Source: Streptacidiphilus jeojiense (GTDB lineage: Bacteria > Actinomycetota > Actinomycetes > Streptomycetales > Streptomycetaceae). From it: DNA of 62,865 nt. The notes below the pieces were generated by a model that had not been told where the DNA came from, searched no databases, and saw nothing but the letters and a program-made list of their open reading frames with translations. Made by a program: the position numbers and the translations under genes. The stretch covers positions 1 through 62,865 of the forward strand of contig NZ_JOEH01000041.1 of NCBI RefSeq assembly GCF_000719095.1, in the 5' to 3' direction. Positions 17,570 to 26,348 of the stretch are shown in pieces. Numbering within the stretch: the stretch's first letter is position 1; every line of letters starts with the position of its first letter.

Positions 17570-18976
17570 ATGCAAGGACCTGACGCACCGCCGTCCGACG
17601 CACCGTTGCCAGCGGCACCGCCGTCCGAGGTACTGGTCGCCCTCTCCGGCTGGGGCCGTACCGCGCCCACCGGCGCCCGGGTGACCTCCCCGGCCACCAC
17701 CGAGGCGGTCGTCGCCGCGCTGCGGGCGGCGGGGGAGCGCGGGGTGGTCGCACGCGGGCTCGGGCGCTCCTACGGGGACGCCGCGCAGAACGCCGGCGGC
17801 TCGGTCCTGGACATGACCGCGCTCAGCGCGATCCGCTCCATCGACGCGCGGCGCGGGATCGTCGACTGCGAGTCGGGCGTCAGCCTGGACCGGCTGATGC
17901 GACTGCTGCTGCCGCTGGGCTGGTTCGTCCCGGTCACCCCCGGAACCCGGCAGGTCACCGTGGGCGGCGCGATCGGCGCCGACGTCCACGGCAAGAACCA
18001 CCATGTCAGCGGCGGTTTCAGCCGCCACGTCCGGTCGCTGGAGCTGCTCACCGCGGACGGCCGGGTGCGCACGCTCACCCCGGCCGACGACCCCGAGCTG
18101 TTCTGGGCCACCGCCGGCGGCATGGGGCTGACCGGGGTGGTGCTCTCGGCGCAGATCCAACTGCTGGCCGTGCAGACCTCGTTGATCAGCGTGGACACCG
18201 AACGGGCGGTCGACCTCGACGATCTGATGGCCCGTCTGGACGCCACCGACCACCGCTACCGCTACTCGGTCGCCTGGATCGACCTGCTGGCCCGGGGCGC
18301 CTCGCTGGGCCGCGCGGTGCTCACCCGGGGCGACCACGCCCCGTTGGACCAGCTCGGCCCGCGGCAGCTGCGCTCGCCGCTCGGTTTCCGCACCGCCGGC
18401 CTCCCCGCAGTGCCGCGCGGCATCCCCGGCGGGCTGCTGAGCGCGGCCACCGTCGGTGCCTTCAACGAGTTCTGGTACCGCCGGGCGCCGCGCGAACGGC
18501 GTGGACAGCTGCAGTCCATCCCCACCTTCTTCCACCCCCTCGACGGGCTGCCCGAGTGGAACCGGATCTACGGCCCGGGCGGCTTCCTGCAGTACCAGTT
18601 CGTGGTCCCCTACGGCGAGGAGGCCGCGCTGCGGCGGATCGTCGAGACCATCGCCCGGCACCGCTGCCCGGCCTTCCTCGCGGTGCTCAAGCGCTTCGGC
18701 GAGGGCGACCCCGGCTGGCTGTCCTTCCCGTCCCCGGGCTGGACCCTGGCCCTGGACATCCCCGCCGGGCTGCCCGGACTCGGCCGGCTGCTGGACGGCC
18801 TGGACCAGGAGGTGCTGGCCGCCGGCGGCCGGGTCTACCTCGCCAAGGACTCCCGGCTGCGGCCGGACGCCCTGGCGCCGATGTACCCCAGGCTGGACGA
18901 CTTCCGCGCCCTGCGGGCCCGGATCGACCCCGGGAACCGCTTCACCTCCGACCTCGCCCGCCGCCTCAGTCTGTAG
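17570..18976 (+). CDS. dprE1: DprE1-like FAD-dependent polyprenyl-phospho-ribofuranose 2-oxidase
   Basis: The 468-residue flavoprotein has the PCMH-type FAD domain ('GLGRSYGDAAQNAGG', 'TVGGAIGADVHGKNHH') and the C-terminal 'YLAKDSR ... MYPRLDDF ... ARRLSL' of the DprE1 family. It oxidises C2 of polyprenyl-phospho-beta-D-ribofuranose, and the next gene encodes the matching 2-keto reductase. The benzothiazinone-reactive Cys of the mycobacterial enzyme (in GWNICVDFP) is Ala here (GWTLALDIP), while the active-site Lys of AKDSR is kept. The start at 17570 is a choice; an ATG at 17528 is also in frame and neither has a good ribosome-binding site. Confidence 0.85.
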   Translation: MQGPDAPPSDAPLPAAPPSEVLVALSGWGRTAPTGARVTSPATTEAVVAALRAAGERGVVARGLGRSYGDAAQNAGGSVLDMTALSAIRSIDARRGIVDCESGVSLDRLMRLLLPLGWFVPVTPGTRQVTVGGAIGADVHGKNHHVSGGFSRHVRSLELLTADGRVRTLTPADDPELFWATAGGMGLTGVVLSAQIQLLAVQTSLISVDTERAVDLDDLMARLDATDHRYRYSVAWIDLLARGASLGRAVLTRGDHAPLDQLGPRQLRSPLGFRTAGLPAVPRGIPGGLLSAATVGAFNEFWYRRAPRERRGQLQSIPTFFHPLDGLPEWNRIYGPGGFLQYQFVVPYGEEAALRRIVETIARHRCPAFLAVLKRFGEGDPGWLSFPSPGWTLALDIPAGLPGLGRLLDGLDQEVLAAGGRVYLAKDSRLRPDALAPMYPRLDDFRALRARIDPGNRFTSDLARRLSL

Positions 18977-19005
18977 GACTGCAGAACCCAGAAGGTGACC
19001 CGACC

Positions 19006-19761
19006 ATGAAGAACGCCCTGGGCCAGCCCCAGTCCCTGCTGCTGCTCGGCGGCTCCTCCGAGATCGGCCTGGCCACCGCCCGCCGGCTGGTCCAGGGCCG
19101 CACCCGGCGGGTCCACCTCGCCGGGCGCCCCTCGCCGGCGCTCACCGCCGCCGCCGCCGAACTCACCGCGATGGGCGCCGAGGTCAGCGTCCACGACTTC
19201 GACGCCGCCGCCCTGGACACCCATGAGACGGTGCTGGGCAAGGTCTTCGCCGAGGGCGACATCGACGCCGTGCTGCTCGCCTTCGGCGTCCTCGGCGACC
19301 AGCTGAAGGACGAGCAGGACCCGATGGCCGCCGCCGCCGTCGGCCAGGTCAACTACCTGGGCGCGGTCACCTCCGCACTGGTCAGCGCGCAGGCGCTGCG
19401 CCGCCAGGGCCACGGCTCGCTGATCGTGCTGTCCTCGGTCGCGGGGGAGCGGGCCCGCCGGGCCAACTTCATCTACGGCTCCACCAAGGCCGGTCTTGAC
19501 GCCTTCGCCCAGGGCCTCGGCGACTCGCTGCAGGGCACCGGGGTGCACGTGATGGTGGTCCGCCCCGGCTTCGTCAGGGGCCGGATGACCGAGGGCCGGC
19601 CGGAGGCGCCGATGGCCACCACCCCGGAGGCGGTCGCCGAGGCGATCCTGGTCGGACTGCAGCGCGGCAGCGAGACGGTGTGGGCGCCCGGGGCGCTCCG
19701 GGTGGTGATGTCCGGGGTGCGGCACCTGCCGCGTCCGGTGTACCGCCGGCTCGCCGTCTGA
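19006..19761 (+). CDS. dprE2: DprE2-like SDR, polyprenyl-phospho-2-keto-pentose reductase
   Basis: This 251-residue short-chain dehydrogenase has a modified cofactor loop 'LLGGSSEIG', the catalytic 'SSVAG' and 'YGSTKAG' (Tyr-X3-Lys), and the C-terminal 'YRRLAV' region of the DprE2 family. It completes the epimerisation begun by DprE1 to give polyprenyl-phospho-arabinofuranose or a similar donor. It starts 29 bases after the dprE1 stop with GAAGGTG upstream, so the two are cotranscribed. Confidence 0.85.
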   Translation: MKNALGQPQSLLLLGGSSEIGLATARRLVQGRTRRVHLAGRPSPALTAAAAELTAMGAEVSVHDFDAAALDTHETVLGKVFAEGDIDAVLLAFGVLGDQLKDEQDPMAAAAVGQVNYLGAVTSALVSAQALRRQGHGSLIVLSSVAGERARRANFIYGSTKAGLDAFAQGLGDSLQGTGVHVMVVRPGFVRGRMTEGRPEAPMATTPEAVAEAILVGLQRGSETVWAPGALRVVMSGVRHLPRPVYRRLAV

Positions 19762-19785
19762 CCGGCCGTCAGGACCGCTGACGCC

Positions 19786-20877
19786 ATGGACTGGCTGACC
19801 CGGCTGCCGGTGCTCGGACCGCTCGCCGCGCGGGTGTTGCGGAGCCGTCCCTACCTGGTCTTCGAGCACGTCAACGAGGTCGGCTCGAACCGGCTCGCCG
19901 GCGCGGTCACCTTCTTCGGCTTCCTGGCCCTGTTCCCGCTGCTCACCGTGGCCATGGCGATCGCGGCGGCCACCCTCAGCAGCGGCCGGGTGCAGAGCAT
20001 CCAGGACGCCATCACCCGGCAGCTGCCCTCACTGGCGGACTCGCTGGACCTGGACTCGCTGGTCCGCAACGCCGGGACGGTGGGGGTGATCGGCGGGGCG
20101 CTGCTGCTGGTCTCCGGCCTGGGCTGGGTCGACACCACCCGGGTGTCCATCCGCACGGTGTGGCGGCTGCCGATCGAGCCGGGCAACGCGGTGCTGCGCA
20201 AGGCCCTGGACGTCGGGGTGCTGATCGGCCTTGGCGCGGTCGCCGCGGTGTCCATCGCCGCCTCCGCGGCGACCTCGGCGCTGACCGGACGGCTGGCCGG
20301 CTGGCTCGGCGTCGACCACCAGTCCTGGGGCCGGTGGCTGCTGTCGGCGGCGAGCTTCGTGATCGCGGTGGGCGCCGACACCCTGATGTTCGCCTACCTG
20401 CTGGTCGGCCTGCCGCGGATCGGCGACCAGCGCCGACGCACCGTCGTCGAGGGCGCGCTGCTCGGCGCGGTCGGCTTCGAACTGCTGAAGCAGCTGCTCA
20501 CGGCCTACCTCAGCAATGTCGCCGCCAAGAGCATGTACGGCGCCTTCGGCACCCCGGTGGCGCTGCTGCTGTGGATCAACTTCATCTTCCGCTGGCTCTT
20601 CTTCTGCGTCGCCTGGACCGCCACCGACGACCCGGAGGCCGCCCGGTCCCGCGCCCGCGCCCGAGCAGCAGAAGCCTGGACCGAAGCGGGCGGCACCGGG
20701 ACGCCCGGCGACCCGGCTGGCGATCCGCTCGGCGAACCTTCCGCGCCGGCCGAGACGTCGGCAGCGCCGCCGCGCTCCCGTCCGGCGGCCCTGGCCACCG
20801 CCTTCGGCCTGGGCGCGGCGAGCGGTTCGGCCCTGCGTCGGCTGCGGCGCCGGTTCCAGGTCCGCCGCAGCCGCTGA
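19786..20877 (+). CDS. YihY/BrkB-family inner-membrane protein
   Basis: The 363-residue protein has about six membrane segments and the family's '[21 protein letters not shown]' and '[22 protein letters not shown]' segments. The C-terminal 90 residues are an Ala/Arg-rich cytoplasmic tail without recognisable structure. It is often called virulence factor BrkB or misnamed ribonuclease BN; its molecular role is unknown. It follows dprE2 by 24 bases and may be in the same transcript. Confidence 0.8.
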   Translation: MDWLTRLPVLGPLAARVLRSRPYLVFEHVNEVGSNRLAGAVTFFGFLALFPLLTVAMAIAAATLSSGRVQSIQDAITRQLPSLADSLDLDSLVRNAGTVGVIGGALLLVSGLGWVDTTRVSIRTVWRLPIEPGNAVLRKALDVGVLIGLGAVAAVSIAASAATSALTGRLAGWLGVDHQSWGRWLLSAASFVIAVGADTLMFAYLLVGLPRIGDQRRRTVVEGALLGAVGFELLKQLLTAYLSNVAAKSMYGAFGTPVALLLWINFIFRWLFFCVAWTATDDPEAARSRARARAAEAWTEAGGTGTPGDPAGDPLGEPSAPAETSAAPPRSRPAALATAFGLGAASGSALRRLRRRFQVRRSR

Positions 20878-20938
20878 CCGCTCGGTCTGGCAGGGTTGCT
20901 TCCCGCGAGCGCGAGCACGAGCGGGGAGGCGGTGGTCC

Positions 20939-21640
20939 GTGGTGGTGGAGCTGCGGCACGGCAGGGTACTGGTGGTGGACGACGACGCCGCGATCAGGCG
21001 GTCGCTGGAGCGCGGGCTGCGGCTGAACGGCTTCGCGGTGGCCCTGGCCGAGGGCGGTCGCGCCGCGCTGCAGGCGCTGGCGCAGGCGCCGCCGGACGTG
21101 CTGGTGCTGGACGTCTCCATGCCCGACCTGCCGGGTACCGAGGTCTGCCGCAGGCTGCGCGGACGGGGCGACGAGACGCCGGTGCTGATGCTGTCGGCAC
21201 TGGACCAGCTGGAGGACCGGCTGGCCGGGCTGCAGGCCGGGGCCGACGACTACCTGGTGAAGCCCTTCGCGCTGCAGGAACTGGTGCTGCGGCTGCACGC
21301 GCTGCTGCGCCGCCGGCCGCCGCGCGGCACCGACCGGCTGACGGTGGGCGGGCTCACGGTGGATCCCTCCACCAGGGAGGCGCGCTACCTCGGCGACCCG
21401 GTGGAGCTGACCCGCCGTGAGTTCGACCTGCTGGAGGTGCTGGCGCGGAACGCCGGCCTGGTGCTGACCCGGGATCAGCTGCTGGAGCGGGTCTGGGGCT
21501 ACGACTTCGAGGTCCGCACCGATGTGGTCGACACCTTCGTCAGCTATCTGCGCCGCAAGCTGGAGGCCGGCGGCCGCCCGCGGCTGGTGCGGACCGTCCG
21601 CGGCGTCGGCTTCGTGCTGCGGCCGGAGGATCCCTCATGA
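20939..21640 (+). CDS. OmpR-family response regulator
   Basis: The product has about 233 residues. The receiver domain carries [10 protein letters not shown], the phosphoacceptor Asp in '[12 protein letters not shown]' (Asp58 from this start) and the 'KPF' Lys. The C-terminal winged helix has '[15 protein letters not shown]' and '[10 protein letters not shown]'. Three consecutive GTG codons (20939, 20942, 20945) are possible starts; GGGGAGG at 20923-20929 fits 20939 best. Its stop overlaps the start of the histidine kinase by ATGA, so the pair is translationally coupled. Confidence 0.9.
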   Translation: MVVELRHGRVLVVDDDAAIRRSLERGLRLNGFAVALAEGGRAALQALAQAPPDVLVLDVSMPDLPGTEVCRRLRGRGDETPVLMLSALDQLEDRLAGLQAGADDYLVKPFALQELVLRLHALLRRRPPRGTDRLTVGGLTVDPSTREARYLGDPVELTRREFDLLEVLARNAGLVLTRDQLLERVWGYDFEVRTDVVDTFVSYLRRKLEAGGRPRLVRTVRGVGFVLRPEDPS

Positions 21641-23091
21641 GGCTCGCCACCAGGATCGCGCTGGTCACCGCGGTGATCGTGCCGGTGCTGGTGCTGCTCG
21701 CGGGTCTGCTGCTGCTCGGCCTGGTGGGCCGGGACCTGCGGGCCGGACAGGACGGGCAGCTGCGGGACCGGGCCGCGGCCGCGCTCCCGTACGCACGCAC
21801 CGAACTGCGGGCCGCGGCCGCCGGACGGCTGCGGCAGGAGGTCAACCAGCAGGGCCGGCTCGGCGCGGCCGCACTGGACGTCGGGGTACGGCTGACGGCC
21901 GCCGACGGCACCGTGCTGGACAGTCAGGGCGCCCAGCCCGACCAGGCGGTACCGCTCCCGGCCGGCACCGGCGGCCCGCAGACCGTCACCGGCGCCGACG
22001 GCACCGCCTGGCGCGCGCTGGCGCAGCCGATCCCCACCGGCGCGGCCCAGCCCGGCGGCACCCTGTGGCTCTTCGCCCGGGCCTCCGCCGTGCAGCACGA
22101 GGTCCGGACCGTACGCGGCCGTATCGTCCTGGTCGCGCTGGTCGCCGCGCCGCTCGGCGGACTGCTCGCCTTTCTGGTCGCCGAGCGCGCGGCCCGCCCG
22201 CTGCGGCTGCTGCGGCGCCGGACCGGAGGTCTCGACCCGGACGACCCGGCGACCCGGCCGCGCCTCAGCGACCGGCCCACCGGAGTGGTCGAGGTGGACG
22301 AGCTGGCCGGCACCCTTCAGTCGGTTCTCGCGCGCTACGACGAGCAGGCGGCCCGCACCGCGGAGGCGCTGGCGACGGCGCGGGCCTTCGCCGCCTCCGC
22401 CTCGCACGAGCTGCGCACCCCGCTGATGAGCATGCGCACCAATCTGGACGTCCTCACCGAGCACCCCGGGCTGGCCGCCGAGGACCGCGCCGAGATCCTG
22501 GCCGACCTGCAGTCCGAGCACGCCCGGCTGCTGGGCACGCTCACCGCCTTGCGCGCGCTGGCCCAGGGCGACCTGGTCGAGCAGGACGCCTTCGGCCCGG
22601 TGGACCTGCTGGACCTGGTGGAGTCGGCGGCGGCCGAGGCACGCCGGCGCGACCAGCGGGCCCGGATCACCGTCCGCTCCTCGTCCGGGGCGCTGCGGCT
22701 GCACGGCTGGGAGCCAGGGTTGCGGATGGCGGTGGACAACCTGCTGGCCAACGCCCTGGTGCACGGAAGGTCGGCGGACGGCACGGCCGTGATCGAGCTG
22801 GCGCTGGGCCGGAACGGCGCCGACGCGGTGCTGACCGTCGCCGACCACGGTCCGGGCATCCCGAGGGACCGCCGCGACTCGGTGTTCGAACGGTTCCGGC
22901 GCGACCCGGGCAGCCCCGGCTCCGGACTCGGACTGACCCTGGTCGCCCAGCAGATCACCCTGCACCGGGGCACGGTCCGCTTCACCGAGCCGCCGTCGGG
23001 GACCGGCGCGCTGGCCGAGGTCGTCCTTCCGCTGGCCGCCTCCGCGCCCACGCTCCAGCTGCGCAGGGACTGGCTCAGCGCCGACAGCTGA
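21637..23091 (+). CDS. Sensor histidine kinase
   Basis: The 484-residue membrane kinase has a first membrane segment at about 5-30, an extracytoplasmic Ala/Gly-rich sensor of about 110 residues, and a second membrane segment at about 150-175. A HAMP-like linker, HisKA with '[17 protein letters not shown]' (His257) and HATPase ('[12 protein letters not shown]', 'DHGPGIPRD', 'GSGLGLTLV') follow. It partners the overlapping response regulator. The stimulus is unknown; two small exported proteins encoded directly downstream are plausible regulon members. Confidence 0.9.
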   Translation: MRLATRIALVTAVIVPVLVLLAGLLLLGLVGRDLRAGQDGQLRDRAAAALPYARTELRAAAAGRLRQEVNQQGRLGAAALDVGVRLTAADGTVLDSQGAQPDQAVPLPAGTGGPQTVTGADGTAWRALAQPIPTGAAQPGGTLWLFARASAVQHEVRTVRGRIVLVALVAAPLGGLLAFLVAERAARPLRLLRRRTGGLDPDDPATRPRLSDRPTGVVEVDELAGTLQSVLARYDEQAARTAEALATARAFAASASHELRTPLMSMRTNLDVLTEHPGLAAEDRAEILADLQSEHARLLGTLTALRALAQGDLVEQDAFGPVDLLDLVESAAAEARRRDQRARITVRSSSGALRLHGWEPGLRMAVDNLLANALVHGRSADGTAVIELALGRNGADAVLTVADHGPGIPRDRRDSVFERFRRDPGSPGSGLGLTLVAQQITLHRGTVRFTEPPSGTGALAEVVLPLAASAPTLQLRRDWLSADS

Positions 23092-23198
23092 CAGCTGACA
23101 GCGGCTCAGTCGGACCACAACGTTTCCACAAGGATGCTTCCTACGCTCCCCGCAGACGGGGCGTCACCCGCGCCCCGACGTTGTGGAGGAGACCTGCC
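23092..23198 (+). promoter_or_regulatory. Leader with -10 box and 9-bp inverted repeat
   Basis: TACGCT at 23142-23147 is a -10 candidate for the small secreted protein gene. CCACAACGT (23115-23123) and ACGTTGTGG (23178-23186) form an inverted repeat whose right arm runs into the GGAGGAG ribosome-binding site. Between them CCCCG/CGGGG and GGGGCG/CGCCCC offer two mutually exclusive hairpins. Confidence 0.35.
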
Positions 23199-23627
23199 AT
23201 GCCCACCCGCCGTGCGACCCTCACCTCGGCCTTCGCCGGGATCGCCCTCACCGGAGCGCTGATCGGCGCGGGCACCCCGGCCTCGGCGGCCGCCGCGCCG
23301 AGCGCCGGCGCCCCGTCCGCCGCGACCACGAAGACCCCCGCCCAGCGCGAGGCGAAGGCCGTCTGCGCCCGCGCCCCCAAGGTCGACGCCCGGATCACCC
23401 GCGCGCTGGCCCGGCTGCACGGACCCGCCACCGAGCGGGGCTCCATCGCGCGGCTGCAGAAGCGGGTGGACATCGCCAAGGCGGCCGGGAACACCGCCGT
23501 CGAGACCTACCTCAACGACCGGCTGACCGCCCGTCAGTCCATGGTCGGCACGCTCACCACCCGTCAGGGCGACCTGAAGGGCGTGGAGACCTGGTGCTCC
23601 GCCAACGGCCTCGGCGGTGCGGAATGA
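23199..23627 (+). CDS. Small secreted protein of unknown function
   Basis: The 142-residue precursor has a signal peptide (basic 'MPTRRATLTS', hydrophobic core, cleavage near 'ASA' at about residue 30). The mature part is a basic, helix-rich domain with two Cys ('AVCARAPKVD' and 'ETWCSANG') that could form one disulfide. GGAGGAG lies 7 bases upstream of the ATG. The stop overlaps the start of the lipoprotein gene by ATGA. I do not recognise a family. Confidence 0.75.
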   Translation: MPTRRATLTSAFAGIALTGALIGAGTPASAAAAPSAGAPSAATTKTPAQREAKAVCARAPKVDARITRALARLHGPATERGSIARLQKRVDIAKAAGNTAVETYLNDRLTARQSMVGTLTTRQGDLKGVETWCSANGLGGAE

Positions 23628-23839
23628 CGCGCCGTCACCTGGTCTGGCCGGCAATGGTGGTCGCGGTGCTCGCGCTGGGGGCGTGCTCGCACACGCCGGC
23701 GGCGGGCGGTACCGCCGCGCCGTCGACCACGCCCTCGGGGATCTCCAGCAGTACTGTCCAGCAGATGCAGCAGCAGGTCGACGCCGCCCAGAGCGCGGCG
23801 GCCGCCGCCGACTCCGACGCCGCGAACGACCCCAACTGA
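23624..23839 (+). CDS. Tiny lipoprotein, 71 residues
   Basis: The product has a lipoprotein signal with lipobox LGAC (Cys21) followed by a Ser/Thr/Ala-rich linker and a Gln/Ala-rich segment 'STVQQMQQQVDAAQSAAAAADSDAA' in part, which could form a short amphipathic helix. It overlaps the preceding secreted-protein gene by 4 bases, so the two are translationally coupled and probably act together at the cell surface. No known family recognised. Confidence 0.65.
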   Translation: MTRRHLVWPAMVVAVLALGACSHTPAAGGTAAPSTTPSGISSSTVQQMQQQVDAAQSAAAAADSDAANDPN

Positions 23840-23887
23840 CGCCTCGCGCCGCTGTCGAGAATCCGCCGGAACCTGCACTCGCGGCAC

Positions 23888-25144
23888 CTACACCCTCGGC
23901 AACGCCCTACGCCGCCGCTTGGCGGCGTAGCGCCGCCGCCGCATCAGCAGTGCGCCGCCCGCCGCGACGGCGACCGCCACCAGCCCGGCTCCGGACGCCC
24001 CCGCCCACCCCATCCCGCCGAACCCGGCGGAACTCGCGGCGGCGACCGGCGCCGTCGCGGCCTTGGACGGCGCCGTCACGGAGTCACCGCCGGACCCGGT
24101 CTTCGCAGCCGCCGAGGGCTTCGGGGACGCCGCGTCCAGGCTGCCGACCGGGGTGACCTTGCCGTCCGCGGCGAAGCCCCAGTCGAGCAGTTCGGCGGCC
24201 TCGGTGTAGACCGCGTTCAGGGCGTGGTCCTGAGGGTTCATCAGCGTCGCCATAATGGTGCGGCCGCCCCGCCTGGCCGCCACCACCAGGGTGTTGCCGG
24301 CATTGGTGGTGTAGCCGTTCTTGACGCCGATCAGGCCGTCGTAGCGGGGGACGCCGTCGATGCCCATCAGCATCCGGTCGGTGTTGTCGATCTCGAACGG
24401 CTTGCCCTTGGTGTTCGGCCCGCCCGGGAACTCCGCCTTCCAGGTCCCGGCGTACCGGGCGAAGTCGGCGTTCTTCATCCCGTCCCGCGCGAACAGGCTG
24501 AGGTCGTACGCCGAGGAGACCTGCCCCGGCATGTCGTACCCGTCGGGGGAGACCACATGGGTGTCGCCGGCGCCCAGCTTCACCGCCTGGGCCTGCATCT
24601 GGGCCACCGTCGCGGCCACCCCGCCGTTCATCGAGGCGAGCACATGGACGGCGTCGTTGCCGGAGCGCAGGAAGACGCCGAGCCACAGGTCGGACACCTT
24701 GTAGGTCTGGCCGGGCAGCACGCCGACCAGGCTGCTGCCCTCACCCATCCCGGCCAGGTCCGCGTCGGTCACCTTGTGGGTGGCCCTGGTCGGGATCTTC
24801 GGCAGCACGGTGTCCGCGAACAGCGTCTTCAGGGTGCTCGCCGGCGGCAGTGCCCAGTGCGCGTTCTTCGCCGCCAGCACCAGGCCGGTCGTGGTGTCGG
24901 AGACGATCCAGGACAGCGCGCTCAGCTTGGCCGGCAGCGCCGGCGCGCCAGCCCGGAGCTGCACCTGGACCCCGGACAGTCCCAGCCGCTCGCCGCCGAC
25001 CGTGGACATCCTGGCCGGCGGTCTCGGCGTGACGGTGCCGCTCGCGGTGGGCGAGGGCGTCGCCGAGGCGGGGGCGAGGGAAACCAGTCCGGCAGTGAGC
25101 GCGACGGTACACAGCACGGCCGCGGTACGGAGATCGTTGTGCAC
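23888..25144 (-). CDS. D-alanyl-D-alanine carboxypeptidase, membrane anchored
   Basis: The product has about 418 residues. After a signal sequence comes a penicillin-binding-protein 5-like serine peptidase with 'PASTLKTL' (SxxK nucleophile), 'RSGNDA' (SxN) and 'GVKNGYTTNAGN' (the KTG-type box, here KNG). A C-terminal membrane segment and a very basic tail ('RRRRYAAKRRRR') anchor it outside the membrane, where it trims peptidoglycan stem peptides. I start it at GTG 25144 because a TACGGT -10 box lies 6 bases upstream; the frame is open up to 25201. Confidence 0.85.
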   Translation of the reverse strand: MHNDLRTAAVLCTVALTAGLVSLAPASATPSPTASGTVTPRPPARMSTVGGERLGLSGVQVQLRAGAPALPAKLSALSWIVSDTTTGLVLAAKNAHWALPPASTLKTLFADTVLPKIPTRATHKVTDADLAGMGEGSSLVGVLPGQTYKVSDLWLGVFLRSGNDAVHVLASMNGGVAATVAQMQAQAVKLGAGDTHVVSPDGYDMPGQVSSAYDLSLFARDGMKNADFARYAGTWKAEFPGGPNTKGKPFEIDNTDRMLMGIDGVPRYDGLIGVKNGYTTNAGNTLVVAARRGGRTIMATLMNPQDHALNAVYTEAAELLDWGFAADGKVTPVGSLDAASPKPSAAAKTGSGGDSVTAPSKAATAPVAAASSAGFGGMGWAGASGAGLVAVAVAAGGALLMRRRRYAAKRRRRALPRV

Positions 25145-25150
25145 CGGTCG

Positions 25151-25156
25151 ACCGTA
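25151..25156 (-). promoter_or_regulatory. -10 box TACGGT, leaderless promoter of carboxypeptidase gene
   Basis: Read on the minus strand, TACGGT is followed by six bases and GTG. No ribosome-binding site is visible. The divergent small-membrane-protein gene has its own leaderless-type promoter 60 bases away. Confidence 0.45.
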
Positions 25157-25215
25157 CCCAATCGATGGCAACGACCGAACCACCCCCTGGTAAAAGCACA
25201 CTAATGGCAGCCCGG

Positions 25216-25221
25216 GATACT
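25216..25221 (+). promoter_or_regulatory. -10 box GATACT, likely leaderless promoter
   Basis: GATACT lies 6 bases before the ATG at 25228 and decides that start over the in-frame ATG at 25204. Confidence 0.4.
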
Positions 25222-25227
25222 TACCCC

Positions 25228-25470
25228 ATGAGACTGAGCCGCCGCGCCTCCTGGTTCCTGACCGCCTTCGGCGTCTGGTCCCTCTGGATCTGGATCACCT
25301 TCTTCAAGAACCTGTGGGCCGACGGTGAGGGCCTCGCCTTCACCAACGGCGACCACTCCCGCCCCACCGCCTACTTCTGGATCCACGCCACCCTGGCCCT
25401 GGCCTCACTCGTGCTGGGCCTGGTCGTCGGCTCCCTCGGCGTCAGATCCCTGCGCCGCAAGGCGCACTAA
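25228..25470 (+). CDS. Small two-helix membrane protein
   Basis: The 80-residue protein has two hydrophobic segments ('WFLTAFGVWSLWIWITFF' and 'ATLALASLVLGLVVGSLGV') and a basic C-terminus 'RSLRRKAH'. A conserved hypothetical protein of this kind is found beside sdh and carboxypeptidase genes in streptomycetes as I recall. Function unknown. An ATG at 25204 would add 8 residues. Confidence 0.65.
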   Translation: MRLSRRASWFLTAFGVWSLWIWITFFKNLWADGEGLAFTNGDHSRPTAYFWIHATLALASLVLGLVVGSLGVRSLRRKAH

Positions 25471-25471
25471 A

Positions 25472-25541
25472 GGGGCGCGGGGAACTGCGCGACCAGCCAT
25501 GCACGTGCGTGTACGTCCGGCCGGACAGTTCCCCGCGCCCC
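25472..25541. terminator. Streptomycete GGGGCGCGGGGAACT inverted-repeat element
   Basis: GGGGCGCGGGGAACT (25472-25486) and AGTTCCCCGCGCCCC (25527-25541) form a perfect 15-bp stem with a loop of 40 bases. It lies between convergent genes (the small membrane protein and sdhB) and is one of three copies of the same sequence in the window, so it is a repeat-family bidirectional terminator. Confidence 0.7.
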
Positions 25542-25550
25542 CAGAAATCC

Positions 25551-26348
25551 CTAGAAGCGACGGGTGACCAGCGCCCGCTTCACTTCCTGGATCGCCTTGG
25601 TGACCTCGATACCCCGAGGGCAGGCGTCAGTGCAGTTGAAGGTGGTGCGGCAGCGCCACACCCCCTCGCGGTCGTTGAGGATCTCCAGCCGCTGCTCCGC
25701 ACCCTCGTCACGCGAGTCGAAGATGAAGCGGTGCGCGTTGACGATCGCCGCCGGGCCGAAGTACTGCCCGTCGTTCCAGAACACCGGGCAGGACGTGGTG
25801 CACGCGGCGCAGAGGATGCACTTGGTGGTGTCCTCGAAGCGCTGCACGTCCCCCTCGGACTGGATCCGCTCCCGGGTCGGCTCGTTGCCGGTGGTGATCA
25901 GGAACGGCATCACGTCGCGGTAGGCCTGGAAGAACGGGTCCATGTCCACGACCAGGTCCTTCAGGACCGTGAGGCCCTTGATGGGCTCGATCGTGATCGG
26001 CTTCTCCGGGTTGACGTCCTTGATGAGCGTCTTGCAGGCGAGCCGGTTCTTGCCGTTGATCCGCATGGCGTCGGACCCGCAGACGCCGTGGGCGCAGGAG
26101 CGACGGTACGTCAGCGTGCCGTCCTGCTCCCACTTGATGGTGTTGATCGCGTCCAGGACGCGGATCTTCGGGTCCACGGTGAGCTGGTAGTCCACCCACA
26201 CCGCGTCCGGGTGCTCCTCCGGGTTGAACCGGCGGATCCGGACCGTGATGGTGACCAGCTCGACCTTGCCGGACTCGGCGGCGTCCAGCCCGGCCGAGTG
26301 CGGGTTCCCGCCCTGGGGCGCGGCGTCTTCGATCGTGGGGGTGCTCAT
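25551..26348 (-). CDS. sdhB: Succinate dehydrogenase iron-sulfur subunit
   Basis: The 265-residue protein has an N-terminal 2Fe-2S ferredoxin domain (Cys in 'SCAHGVCGSDAMRINGKN' and 'LACKT') and a C-terminal domain with 'CILCAACTTSCPVF' and 'CRTTFNCTDACPRGIEV' for the 4Fe-4S and 3Fe-4S clusters. It passes electrons from SdhA FAD to menaquinone in the membrane anchor. Its start codon overlaps the sdhA stop by one base (TGATG). It is the last gene of the operon. Confidence 0.97.
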   Translation of the reverse strand: MSTPTIEDAAPQGGNPHSAGLDAAESGKVELVTITVRIRRFNPEEHPDAVWVDYQLTVDPKIRVLDAINTIKWEQDGTLTYRRSCAHGVCGSDAMRINGKNRLACKTLIKDVNPEKPITIEPIKGLTVLKDLVVDMDPFFQAYRDVMPFLITTGNEPTRERIQSEGDVQRFEDTTKCILCAACTTSCPVFWNDGQYFGPAAIVNAHRFIFDSRDEGAEQRLEILNDREGVWRCRTTFNCTDACPRGIEVTKAIQEVKRALVTRRF

